DNA of 64,000 nucleotides from Bacteroidales bacterium. GTDB lineage: Bacteria; Bacteroidota; Bacteroidia; Bacteroidales; F082. The notes below the pieces were generated by a model. That model made no database searches. It was not told where the DNA came from and saw only the letters and a list, made by a program, of their open reading frames with translations. The position numbers and the translations under genes were made by a program. The first letter of the stretch is position 1. Each line of letters begins with the position of its first letter. Location of the stretch: positions 19,559 to 83,558 of the forward strand of contig JAKIVD010000016.1 in NCBI GenBank assembly GCA_021647205.1. Direction: 5' to 3'. This document shows positions 1 through 7,997 of this stretch, one piece after another.

Positions 1-9
1 ATAGTTCAT
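1..9 (-). CDS. Start of a gene running off the left edge
   Basis: Only the first three codons (Met-Asn-Tyr) are visible, on the minus strand, so the product cannot be named. The ATG is inferred from its place four bases after a complete Bacteroidota-type promoter. The first codons alone would not be evidence. Confidence 0.4.
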
Positions 10-13
10 CGGA

Positions 14-45
14 CAAAGGTAAAAGCTAAAGTTGTAAAGTGCAAA
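14..45 (-). promoter_or_regulatory. Bacteroidota-type promoter for the gene left of the window
   Basis: On the minus strand a TTTG (45-42) is followed after 20 bases by TACCTTTG (21-14), an exact match to the TTTG/TAnnTTTG promoter of Bacteroidota. The -7 box ends four bases before an ATG, so any leader would be almost absent. The rest of 46-127 shows nothing beyond AT-rich spacer downstream of the tonB-like gene. Confidence 0.6.
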
Positions 46-127
46 ACGAAATCCGAAAAGTTAAAAGTGATAAAACTCAATTAAAATTGGGATGAAAATA
101 TACTTTACAGAATCCGTCGGGAAGAGA

Positions 128-1045
128 TTATTTCATCAAAATAAAGTTGTAAGTAATGGTTCCCCGTTGCAGTTCAGCGGCAACAGGGTCTTCGACGAAG
201 GTGGAGTTTTTAGCAGCATCAACTGCAAGTTTTCGGAGGTTGGGATCGAGCACGGTTGTCCCTTTTGGGTTTACCTGGGCGCGTGTAACTTCACCCTGGC
301 GATTGACCCAAATACTTACAACTACGGTTCCCTGTTCTTTGAAATTGGCTGAAGGTGTTTCAAGATATCTTGAACCCCTGCCTCCCAGGCTAAACGAGAT
401 GCCGTTACCTTTCCCCCCTTGCCCGTCATATTTTTCACTGTCTTCAGCACCCTGTGGTTTGCCTTGATCACCTGACCCTTCAGTAACCCCCTGGCTGGTA
501 CCCTGGCCGCTTTTTGTACTGCCGGGGTACAGCGCCTTTTTGTTGACCACCGGTTTGGGTTCTTCAACCGGTATTTCCTCAGCAGGTTCTTCAGCCACAA
601 AGGTCGAGTCAACCGGTTCTTCTTCCGGCTCTTCCTCAACAACCTCTTCTTTTACAGGTTCTTCCTTGATTTCTTCTTTGGGTTCTTCGATGATTTCTTC
701 CGGGGGTTCTTCTTTTTTTTTCTCTTCAATCATTGGTGCTTCTTCAATGTCCTGAACCAGGTTCTCTTCTTGCTGTGGAATGGGATCAGGTTCCACTGTC
801 CTGGGTTTGGGTTGGGGTGGGGGAGTGGGCTCAGACTGGGGTGGAGGGGTTTGGCTTTGCACATTGCCCGATCCGGTTTCGTCGTATCCCAGGTTGACTT
901 CAACGCCCTCTTCCCCCGGCAGGGGCAAAGGTGTTCGTAATGCAAGAAACAACAAAGCAACCAATATCACGAGGTGGACGAAGAAAGTGCCAACCACCCC
1001 CCTTCTTCTGTCCTTGTCGGTCAATATTTCTTTCAGTTTGCTCAA
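128..1045 (-). CDS. TonB-like energy transducer
   Basis: Inner-membrane protein expected to pass proton-motive force from ExbB/ExbD to outer-membrane receptors. It has a short cytoplasmic N-terminus, one membrane segment (about residues 18-37), a long Pro/Glu/Lys-rich periplasmic spacer (about 55-175), a Gly/Ser-rich stretch, and a C-terminal TonB-like domain (about 235-305) with the pattern GTVVVSIWVNRQGEV. At 305 aa it is normal in length for TonB proteins with extended linkers. It lies 53 bases after exbD and 537 bases after exbB on the same strand, as expected for an operon. The receptor it serves is not in the window. Confidence 0.85.
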   Translation of the reverse strand: MSKLKEILTDKDRRRGVVGTFFVHLVILVALLFLALRTPLPLPGEEGVEVNLGYDETGSGNVQSQTPPPQSEPTPPPQPKPRTVEPDPIPQQEENLVQDIEEAPMIEEKKKEEPPEEIIEEPKEEIKEEPVKEEVVEEEPEEEPVDSTFVAEEPAEEIPVEEPKPVVNKKALYPGSTKSGQGTSQGVTEGSGDQGKPQGAEDSEKYDGQGGKGNGISFSLGGRGSRYLETPSANFKEQGTVVVSIWVNRQGEVTRAQVNPKGTTVLDPNLRKLAVDAAKNSTFVEDPVAAELQRGTITYNFILMK

Positions 1046-1098
1046 GTTAAAATACTTAAATGCTCAATCTTCTTTCTTGTTGTCGGTTGCCAAAACTG

Positions 1099-1512
1099 CT
1101 AACGCGGAGGCTTGGTTGCCAGGATAACCTTGTGTTTGGTTCCGTGCTTACTGTTAATACCATTTACCGCATCGATGACCACAACGATGTCTTGCACCGG
1201 GGCGGTCTTGTCGGCACGCAGCACAACGGAGGCCTTGCTTTCGTTTCTTATCATTCCATACAAAACATTCTCCAGGTTGGCCGGATCAACCCTTCTTTCG
1301 TCCACGTAAATGTTGCGGGCCTTGTTAATATAAACCGTAACCGTTTGTTTGGACATTGTTTTGCTTTGGCTGCTTGGCAACAACAGTTTAATGGCATTAG
1401 GTGCCACCAGTGTCGAAGTAAGCATAAAGAAAATAAGCAACAAAAACACCATGTCCGACATGGAAGCCATGCTGAAGTTGGTGTCTCTTTTATTTCGCAT
1501 TTGTATGGCCAT
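1099..1512 (-). CDS. exbD: ExbD/TolR biopolymer transport protein
   Basis: Small proton-channel subunit working with ExbB and TonB. The 137-residue protein has one N-terminal membrane helix (about 21-40) preceded by an Asp (D20, in ASMSDMVFLLLIFF) that matches the proton-carrying Asp of ExbD/TolR. A periplasmic domain of about 95 residues follows. It sits between exbB and the tonB-like gene on the minus strand. TolR is the alternative name, but the downstream TonB-like gene favours ExbD. Confidence 0.9.
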   Translation of the reverse strand: MAIQMRNKRDTNFSMASMSDMVFLLLIFFMLTSTLVAPNAIKLLLPSSQSKTMSKQTVTVYINKARNIYVDERRVDPANLENVLYGMIRNESKASVVLRADKTAPVQDIVVVIDAVNGINSKHGTKHKVILATKPPR

Positions 1513-1547
1513 AAGCTAATACATTTTTTTTACTCGTTTTTTTAATT

Positions 1548-1565
1548 TCTCCCCCCGGGGGGAGA
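1548..1565 (-). repeat. GC-rich perfect palindrome between exbB and exbD
   Basis: An 18-base perfect palindrome (arms TCTCCCCCC and GGGGGGAGA) lies 17 bases past the exbB stop. As RNA it would form a short GC stem. No T-run follows on the minus strand, so it is not a standard terminator. A role in attenuation or mRNA stability is a guess. Confidence 0.5.
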
Positions 1566-1582
1566 TTCCGCAGGCAGCGGCT

Positions 1583-2275
1583 TTATTTTGCCGGTTCATG
1601 GAGCACATCCATAAATTCGGTGGCTGTAATTTCGAGTTTGTACACCACCTTTTGAATGCGGGCAACCAGAATATTATAAAAAATGTAAGCGGTAATTCCG
1701 ACCACGAGCCCGCCTACTGTTGTAATCATTGCCTGGTAGATGCCGCGCGAAAGTAATTCGATGTTAATGTTGTTTCCCGCCATTGACATGTCGTAAAAAG
1801 CACGGATCATTCCAATAACCGTTCCGAGGAAACCGAGCATGGGGGCGGCGCCTGCAATGGTGGCCAGGCCGGCCACGTTTTTCTCCAGTTTCGATACTTC
1901 GAGTTTGCCCACATTTTCGATGGCCGTGTTAATGTCGTTCAAAGGTTTGCCAATGCGCGACAGTCCTTTGTCGATCATCCGGCCGATGGGGGACCTGTTG
2001 GTTACACAAAGTGCTTTGGCCGATTCCAGTTTGCCTTCATGGATGTAATTCCTGATGCTGTCCATAAAGCCCTTGTCCTCGCGCGCGGCCCTTCCGATAA
2101 CAAAATAACGTTCGAAGAAAATGTAAAAGGCAATAACAGAGAGTACCCCGATAATGCCCATTATCCAACCCCCTTTAAGAACAAGGTCAAGAATGGGTAA
2201 GGTGAGCTCCCCTTCCGGGCCACCGCTAATCAACTCGCCTGTTTCCTGAATTTGCAAAATAATTCCCGTAATCAT
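1583..2275 (-). CDS. exbB: MotA/TolQ/ExbB proton channel protein
   Basis: Three-helix inner-membrane subunit of the ExbB-ExbD-TonB motor. Membrane segments are visible at about residues 36-56, 134-157 (GAAPMLGFLGTVIGMI, the family's most conserved block) and 180-205. Between TM1 and TM2 lies a soluble cytoplasmic loop of about 75 residues, as in ExbB. Length (230 aa) is typical. It is the first gene of the minus-strand exbB-exbD-tonB operon. The 279-base gap upstream separates it from the divergent nhaD and should hold both promoters. TolQ is the alternative assignment. Confidence 0.9.
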   Translation of the reverse strand: MITGIILQIQETGELISGGPEGELTLPILDLVLKGGWIMGIIGVLSVIAFYIFFERYFVIGRAAREDKGFMDSIRNYIHEGKLESAKALCVTNRSPIGRMIDKGLSRIGKPLNDINTAIENVGKLEVSKLEKNVAGLATIAGAAPMLGFLGTVIGMIRAFYDMSMAGNNINIELLSRGIYQAMITTVGGLVVGITAYIFYNILVARIQKVVYKLEITATEFMDVLHEPAK

Positions 2276-2512
2276 AATTTTTCCTGCTTAAAATTCGTAA
2301 AAGTAATGCTAAATCATGCTGGTTGCATTTGTGTCCTTATTCTTTTTAACAGGACGCTGTTAATACTAACTTGAAAACCGGATAATTATTATTTGAGGGA
2401 AAAAGAACGGTTCCGTTTTTTACAAAAACAAGGGCCTAATTTAGACAGGCTATAAATTTAGAACAAGGCCGCACATTTGCTGTTATTCAAGAGGTAAATT
2501 TCAATATTTAGC

Positions 2513-2520
2513 TACTTTTG
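2513..2520 (+). promoter_or_regulatory. Candidate -7 box for nhaD
   Basis: TACTTTTG matches the TAnnTTTG consensus and ends 34 bases before the nhaD ATG. No TTTG or TTG lies at the expected spacing upstream, so the call rests on one element. Confidence 0.4.
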
Positions 2521-2554
2521 CGCTCATTAAAAAACAACCTAATCTGATGATCGT

Positions 2555-4009
2555 ATGTTTATTTTAATGTTAGTAATTTTTGTTCTGGGGTACACCATGA
2601 TTGCCCTTGAGCATCCGATTAAGGTAGATAAAGCTGCCTCTGCCTTGCTCACCGGTACCGTATTGTGGGCAATTTACGCTTTGAACGCAACAGGCATCCT
2701 TGATTTGGGATTCAGCCCGGCCTGGGAAGCAATTAAACAAGTTTCTGTTGACATCCATAACTTCATTAAGCCTTCGGTTGAAGAAGTTCATTTTAACAAG
2801 TTTTGGGAAGATCAGGCTGAATTGAGCCAGAGTGTTGTCCACTTTGTAAAGCACGACCTGAACCATCACCTGGTTGAAATTGCCCAGATCCTGTTTTTCC
2901 TTCTCGGCGCGATGACCATTGTTGAAACTGTTGATCAGCACCAGGGTTTTAAACTGATTACGGACAAGATAAAAACCACCAGCAAAGTGAAACTGTTGTG
3001 GATCCTGAGCATCCTCACCTTCTTCATGTCAGCCACACTGGATAACCTGACAACAACAATTGTTTTGGTTGCCTTGCTCAGAAAATTGATTGATGATCAG
3101 CGAACCCGCTGGTTTTTTGCCAGCATGGTTGTTATTGCTGCCAATGCAGGTGGTGCCTGGTCGCCCATTGGTGATGTAACCACCATCATGCTTTGGATAG
3201 GCGGGCAGATCACTGCGGCTAATATTATTGCCAAAGTGTTTATCCCCAGTGTCTTTACGATGGTTGTCCCCCTGATTATCGTCAGCTTCACCCTGAAAGG
3301 AAACGTTAGCCGCCCGGTACTTGCCGCCGGAGAGACGGAAGAATTTACGACGGCCTTCGAGCGGAAGTTGTTGTTGTTCATGGGGGTTGGCGCATTGCTG
3401 TTTGTTCCGGTTTTTAAGACTGTAACACACCTGCCCCCATTTATGGGCATGTTGTTCGGTTTGGGAGTGATTTGGGCGACAACAGAAATTATTCACCGCA
3501 ATAAGACTTTAGAAGACAAGAGAAAGCTGACGGTAATTGGTATTTTAAGAAAAGTGGACACAGCCACTATATTCTTTTTTATGGGTATTCTGCTGGCCGT
3601 AGCAGCATTGCAGTCAGCTGGACACCTGAACGAATTGTCGCTTTATCTCGATGAACATTTACAGGATATTTATGCCATTAACCTGATTATCGGGGTGCTG
3701 TCGGCGATTGTTGATAATGTGCCACTCGTAGCCGGTGCCATGGGCATGTACCCCATTGCTGACCCTGATGTGGCAGATGCCTTTTTGCAGTCTTTTGTTG
3801 TTGACGGAAAATTCTGGGAGTTTCTGGCGTATTGTGCCGGTACAGGTGGAAGTATCCTCATCATTGGTTCTGCTGCCGGTGTTGCAGCCATGGGACTTGA
3901 AAAGATTGATTTTATCTGGTACCTGAAAAAAATCAGCCTGCTGGCTTTGGTAGGATACCTTGCCGGAGCTGTAGTTTATTATGTTCAGATTGAATTTCTT
4001 GGATTTTAA
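2555..4009 (+). CDS. nhaD: NhaD-type Na+/H+ antiporter
   Basis: Polytopic inner-membrane protein of 484 residues in the ArsB/NhaD ion transporter superfamily, expected to exchange Na+ or Li+ for protons. It has about a dozen hydrophobic segments and the paired family blocks SATLDNLTTTIVLVALLRK (about residues 155-173) and AIVDNVPLVAGAMGMY (in the second half), each with an Asp-Asn pair in a membrane region. An ATG eight bases upstream (2547) is out of frame, so 2555 is the natural start. It stands alone on the plus strand and is followed by an intrinsic terminator. Confidence 0.88.
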   Translation: MFILMLVIFVLGYTMIALEHPIKVDKAASALLTGTVLWAIYALNATGILDLGFSPAWEAIKQVSVDIHNFIKPSVEEVHFNKFWEDQAELSQSVVHFVKHDLNHHLVEIAQILFFLLGAMTIVETVDQHQGFKLITDKIKTTSKVKLLWILSILTFFMSATLDNLTTTIVLVALLRKLIDDQRTRWFFASMVVIAANAGGAWSPIGDVTTIMLWIGGQITAANIIAKVFIPSVFTMVVPLIIVSFTLKGNVSRPVLAAGETEEFTTAFERKLLLFMGVGALLFVPVFKTVTHLPPFMGMLFGLGVIWATTEIIHRNKTLEDKRKLTVIGILRKVDTATIFFFMGILLAVAALQSAGHLNELSLYLDEHLQDIYAINLIIGVLSAIVDNVPLVAGAMGMYPIADPDVADAFLQSFVVDGKFWEFLAYCAGTGGSILIIGSAAGVAAMGLEKIDFIWYLKKISLLALVGYLAGAVVYYVQIEFLGF

Positions 4010-4031
4010 CCCGAATGATTTGTGAAGTAAG

Positions 4032-4060
4032 AACCGGAGGGGATTTCCTTCCGGTTTTTT
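4032..4060 (+). terminator. Intrinsic terminator after nhaD
   Basis: Stem AACCGGA with TCCGGTT, extended by a G-T pair and two G-C pairs over a short loop, is followed by seven Ts. The T-run reaches the anmK stop codon, so the convergent genes end back to back. Confidence 0.8.
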
Positions 4061-5118
4061 TATGGCCGGTAAATGACCCCGCCACAACTGTCGGAAGCTG
4101 CACCGGTTGCCGAAGCCAGACAATTGATTTCGCCAAGATCGCGGAGTATGCCCATGAAAGCAAAAATCAGGGCTTCTTTAAAATCAATAAGTTTGTTGTC
4201 CGGGGTTATAATTTCCATTTTTGTTTCCATCGCAATGGCATTGATGAGAAACTGGTTGTGTGCCCCGCCACCGGTAATGAGCAGTTTTCCTTTCGGGAAA
4301 CCTTTAATTACTTGGTTCACCTGGAAAGCAATGTGTTTTACAACAGTATAAAGCTTGTCTTCCAGCGAAGCATTGCTGTTGTCCAGTATTTTGGTAAAGC
4401 TTGATTGAACATATTGGTTGCTGAGGGATTTTGGGGGTTTCAGCTGAAAAAAAGTGTCGGCGTTCAGCTGCTCAAAAAGCGCCGGTTTTAGTTTACCGAG
4501 TTGTGCAAGTCGTCCGTTTTCGTCAAAAGCTTTCCCTAACTGCCGGCTTAAATGATTGAGCAGTTGATTCGCCGGGCAGACGTCGAGCGCCAGCCTTTCT
4601 CCTTCGGGGTGATAGGAGATATTGGCAATTCCGCCAATATTCAGACAGAAATCAAATTCGGGAAATAGAAGTTCGTCACCAACAGGAACGAGAGGGGCCC
4701 CCTGACCGCCCAACTGAATATCTTTAATGCGGAAATCATTGACTGTTTTCAGTCCGGTGAACAGGGCAATGGTTTGGCCATGTCCCAGTTGGAAGGTGTA
4801 ACCTTTGTCCGGTTCATGGAAAATAGTGTGGCCATGAGAAGCAATAAGGCCGGGCTCAACCTTGTATTTGTCCATAAAGTTGTTTGCCAGGCCGGCCAGG
4901 AAAATTCCAAAACTCATATCGTACTTAATCAGTTCGACAGCGCTTTTTAAAGGTAAGCCGGATAAAATAACCTTCCATTCCTCCCCAAACGGGATGGTGT
5001 CGGCATGGACAATCTGATAACTCCACTTTTCCTTTTCGCGTTGAAAAGTGCAGTAAGCCAGGTCGACGCCATCCAGTGAGCTGCCCGACATAATTCCAAG
5101 AGCAGAATAATTCTTCAT
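4060..5118 (-). CDS. anmK: Anhydro-N-acetylmuramic acid kinase
   Basis: Cytoplasmic enzyme that phosphorylates and opens 1,6-anhydro-MurNAc released from the wall, giving MurNAc-6-phosphate for recycling. The N-terminal block GIMSGSSLDGVDLAYC, the HGHTIFHEP segment (about 95-103), LNIGGIANIS in the middle and ITGGGAHN near the C-terminus are hallmark sugar-kinase motifs of AnmK. Length 352 aa is normal for the Bacteroidota form. The start lies three bases after the murF stop, so the two wall genes are co-transcribed and probably translationally coupled. Confidence 0.93.
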   Translation of the reverse strand: MKNYSALGIMSGSSLDGVDLAYCTFQREKEKWSYQIVHADTIPFGEEWKVILSGLPLKSAVELIKYDMSFGIFLAGLANNFMDKYKVEPGLIASHGHTIFHEPDKGYTFQLGHGQTIALFTGLKTVNDFRIKDIQLGGQGAPLVPVGDELLFPEFDFCLNIGGIANISYHPEGERLALDVCPANQLLNHLSRQLGKAFDENGRLAQLGKLKPALFEQLNADTFFQLKPPKSLSNQYVQSSFTKILDNSNASLEDKLYTVVKHIAFQVNQVIKGFPKGKLLITGGGAHNQFLINAIAMETKMEIITPDNKLIDFKEALIFAFMGILRDLGEINCLASATGAASDSCGGVIYRP

Positions 5119-5121
5119 TTC

Positions 5122-6414
5122 TTACAGGTGCTTAACAAGATGTTCGAGGCACATGCCCCGTGAGCCTTTCAATAAAACAGTGGCGTTTTTTATGGGGTTC
5201 TGTTTTAAATAACCTGCGGCCTGTTCCGTCGTTCTGAAGAAGGTAAAAGGTTCTTCTTCCCCAAACCGGTAAAAATCTTTACCCACAAAAAGCACATGTT
5301 CAAACTTTGTTTCTGCCACCTGCCTGATTATTTTGCGGTGTTCTTCCGGGGCATCCTTTCCGAGCTCAAACATGTCTCCGAGGATGAGCCAGGATTTGTC
5401 GGGCGCAAAGTCTTCGAAACTCCTGATGGCTTCGTACATGCTGACAGGGTTGGCGTTATAGGCATCAAGGATAATTTTATTGCTGTTGGTTTGAAGCTGC
5501 TGGGAACGGTTGTTTTGGGGAATAAAAGCGGAAATGGCCTGCTCAATACTTTTTGCCGGGACACCATACAGGCACCCTATGGCAACGGCAGCCATCAGGT
5601 TGCTGAAATTATAACTGCCATAGAGCCGGGTTTCGCAAAGCCGGGTTTCTTTTCCATGCCACCATTTTAATTTGAGGAAAGGATGTGTCTCCACTAATTC
5701 TCCCCTTACATGGATCGACCGGCGGCCATAAGTAAAGCGTTTCAGCCCGTTCGAAAGTTCCATCAACAACTTATCGTCGGCATTCACCACCGCACGGCCA
5801 CCAGTTTGCCTAAGAAAGCCATAGAGTTCGTTTTTGGTACAAACAACACCTTCAAAACTTCCAAAACCTTCAAGGTGGGCTTTTCCGATATTTGTGATCA
5901 ATCCCGAATCGGGACGGGCAATGGCACACAGAGCGGCAATTTCACGGGGATGGTTTGCCCCCATTTCCACCACGGCAATTTCCGTATCTTTTCGGATAGT
6001 CAAAAGTGTGAGCGGAACGCCAATATGGTTGTTGAGGTTCCCACGGGTAGCAATTATTCTTTTTTCACCTTGCAATACGGCAGCCACTAACTCTTTGGTT
6101 GTTGTTTTCCCGTTTGAGCCTGTAATGGCAAAAACGTGTGCAGTATGCTGTGTTCGGTGATGCGCAGCGAGTTGCTGCAAAGCTGTTATTACATCCGGGA
6201 CCAAAAAGTACCTTTCATCTTTTTTAAAGCTTTCATCATCTATAATGGCCAGGGCGGCGCCGTTTTGCAAAGCTTGTCCGGCAAACTCATTGCCGTTAAA
6301 TTGTTCTCCTGACAGGGCGAAAAACAGCGTTCCGCTCACCTCTTTTCTCGAATCGGTGCTTATCTCCGGAAACTCAAGAAAATGACTGTATAAATCCGGG
6401 ATGTATTTTTCCAT
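5122..6414 (-). CDS. murF: UDP-MurNAc-tripeptide--D-Ala-D-Ala ligase
   Basis: Cytoplasmic Mur ligase that adds D-Ala-D-Ala to the UDP-MurNAc-tripeptide. From the chosen start, residues 20-40 hold STDSR and the Mur N-domain, and the ATP P-loop GSNGKTTTKE is at 99-108. MGANHPREIA and NADDK blocks of the central domain and a C-terminal domain ending in KGSRGMCLEHL follow. The frame is open to 6438, but an ATG there would sit inside the hairpin ending gldJ. The ATG at 6414 (MEKYIPDLY) gives a 430-residue protein of usual length, so I prefer it. gldJ next to murF is also seen in other Bacteroidota. Confidence 0.92.
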   Translation of the reverse strand: MEKYIPDLYSHFLEFPEISTDSRKEVSGTLFFALSGEQFNGNEFAGQALQNGAALAIIDDESFKKDERYFLVPDVITALQQLAAHHRTQHTAHVFAITGSNGKTTTKELVAAVLQGEKRIIATRGNLNNHIGVPLTLLTIRKDTEIAVVEMGANHPREIAALCAIARPDSGLITNIGKAHLEGFGSFEGVVCTKNELYGFLRQTGGRAVVNADDKLLMELSNGLKRFTYGRRSIHVRGELVETHPFLKLKWWHGKETRLCETRLYGSYNFSNLMAAVAIGCLYGVPAKSIEQAISAFIPQNNRSQQLQTNSNKIILDAYNANPVSMYEAIRSFEDFAPDKSWLILGDMFELGKDAPEEHRKIIRQVAETKFEHVLFVGKDFYRFGEEEPFTFFRTTEQAAGYLKQNPIKNATVLLKGSRGMCLEHLVKHL

Positions 6415-6421
6415 GTTACAA

Positions 6422-6453
6422 TAAAAAACCCCACTCATTAAAATGAATGGGGT
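6422..6453 (-). terminator. Intrinsic terminator between gldJ and murF
   Basis: On the minus strand CCCCATTCATT, a short loop, and AATGAGTGGGG (one mismatch) is followed by TTTTTTATT, starting 24 bases after the gldJ stop. It leaves only eight bases to the preferred murF ATG, so murF is reached by read-through or by another promoter. Confidence 0.8.
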
Positions 6454-6476
6454 AAATATAATAAATATTGTTCAGA

Positions 6477-7961
6477 TTATTTACCCGGGGTCGGGCTTCC
6501 TACACGAATCATCGCGCAACGGAAACCGACGGTTGAGGATGCTTCATCTTCGTTGAGGTATCTTCTGACGCCCGGGCTCAGGAAGTAAACGCCGTCATTC
6601 CAGGACCCCCCTTTCACTACGCGTGCTTTGTCACTAATAAGCGAGGTTACGCCGTATTCGTACATTTGCTCAGTGCTGTTCACATTCGGGTCGTCCCCCG
6701 TAATCCAATCGGCTTGTACCGTTGACTGGTAATCACCATCCAGATAGTTAACATTGTTGGCTTTGCGGTAGTTTTTACGGTTGGCAGCTTCTTCAGGAGT
6801 AATCTCGACATATTGAATCCGCCCAAGACTGTCTTTTTCAGCAACGCCGCCGTCGATATTTTTCTTTACGTTTTTATAGATGTTTCCACGGAAAGGGTTG
6901 TAGTCGGCAACAACTTCGTGCGAGGTAGGGCGGTAAACGTCCAACACCCACTCGCTCACATTACCTGCCATATTATAAACGCCATAATCATTGGGCCAGT
7001 AAGTTCCTACCGGGGCCGGCAATGAATTGCCGTCGTTCAGATTCCCGGCAACACCCATATAATCTCCGTTGCCCCGTTTGAAATTGGCAACGAAACTCCC
7101 GTAATATTTACTTTCGTCGGTCCTGACGCCGTTTCCGTTCCAGGGATATTCTCTCCGCTCAACTACCCTGTTGTAGAGGGTATTGCCAATGAGACCAAGT
7201 GCGGCGTATTCCCATTCGGCTTCGGTGGGCAGGCGATAACGGGGGAGCAAAATCCCATCCTCAAAACGGACAGCCCTGATGCCGGTTCCTTCCGGGTCAA
7301 GGTCTTCTTTTCCTTCCTTGACCAGTCCTTCGTACTGTCCTGCCAGGTAGGCATCTGTATTGAAATTATCAGCATTACTCTGATCGGGGTCAAAATCAAG
7401 GATGCCGGCTTCGATAAGCAGGTTTTCATTCACGCGGTCCGTTCTCCATGCAGCATAATCATTTGCCTGTAACCAGGAAACGCCAACAACAGGATAGTCC
7501 TGATAAGAAGGATGCCGGAAATAGGTTTGAATCAGCGGCTCGTTGTAAGCAAGCCTGTCGCGCCAGACAAGGGTATCGGGCAGTGCATTTCGTTCTACCG
7601 ATGGATAGTCTTGTCCGTAAACCCTGTGTAGCCAGAAAATATATTCGCGATAAGCAAGGTTGCTTACCTCAGTCTGGTCAATATAAAAACTGCTGACAGT
7701 AACTTTTCTTGGTTGGTTGTCCCACTCGTAAAAGGGGTTTTCTTCCGTTGCTCCCATTGTGAATGTTCCACCTTCAATAAGTACAAGTCCGGGTCCGGTA
7801 ATTTGCTCCGTCGTCTGGGCTACCTCAAAACCACCGTTTTCGGGATTGTTGTATTCCCAACCGGTTGTTCGCGAGCGCTGATTACTTTTACAAGATGAAA
7901 CCATAACTACAATACCTGCAATCCCAAGAAAGAGTATGGCTAATTTATTGATTCTTAACAT
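6477..7961 (-). CDS. gldJ: Gliding/T9SS lipoprotein GldJ
   Basis: Outer-membrane-anchored lipoprotein with a SUMF1 (formylglycine-generating-enzyme-like) fold, needed for T9SS function in gliding Bacteroidota. A signal peptide ends in the lipobox MVSSC (Cys24). The SUMF1 domain starts with LVLIEGGTFTMG (about 60-71), continues through FYIDQTEVSNLAYREY and ends with RVVKGGSWNDG and STVGFRCAM. The early pattern (TGW, GGF, GPGLVLIEGG, DTLVWR, YPVVGVSW) resembles GldJ more than GldK as I know them. Upstream porP and porU and downstream murF support this. There is no sign that it acts on sulfatases. GldK/PorK is the alternative. Confidence 0.82.
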   Translation of the reverse strand: MLRINKLAILFLGIAGIVVMVSSCKSNQRSRTTGWEYNNPENGGFEVAQTTEQITGPGLVLIEGGTFTMGATEENPFYEWDNQPRKVTVSSFYIDQTEVSNLAYREYIFWLHRVYGQDYPSVERNALPDTLVWRDRLAYNEPLIQTYFRHPSYQDYPVVGVSWLQANDYAAWRTDRVNENLLIEAGILDFDPDQSNADNFNTDAYLAGQYEGLVKEGKEDLDPEGTGIRAVRFEDGILLPRYRLPTEAEWEYAALGLIGNTLYNRVVERREYPWNGNGVRTDESKYYGSFVANFKRGNGDYMGVAGNLNDGNSLPAPVGTYWPNDYGVYNMAGNVSEWVLDVYRPTSHEVVADYNPFRGNIYKNVKKNIDGGVAEKDSLGRIQYVEITPEEAANRKNYRKANNVNYLDGDYQSTVQADWITGDDPNVNSTEQMYEYGVTSLISDKARVVKGGSWNDGVYFLSPGVRRYLNEDEASSTVGFRCAMIRVGSPTPGK

Positions 7962-7997
7962 CTTTAATAAAAATTGATTTTTCTACTGTGTTAATAA

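Noticed and set aside
92..352. Plus-strand reading frame at the left edge
   Set aside because: It lies in the antisense of the tonB-like gene and has no recognisable domain.
6415..6438. Longer murF start at 6438
   Set aside because: The codon lies in the gldJ terminator hairpin, and the extra eight residues are not typical of MurF.
6477..7961. GldK/PorK or a sulfatase-activating enzyme
   Set aside because: The N-terminal pattern and the porU/murF neighbours fit GldJ better; catalytic Cys residues of sulfatase activators are not seen.
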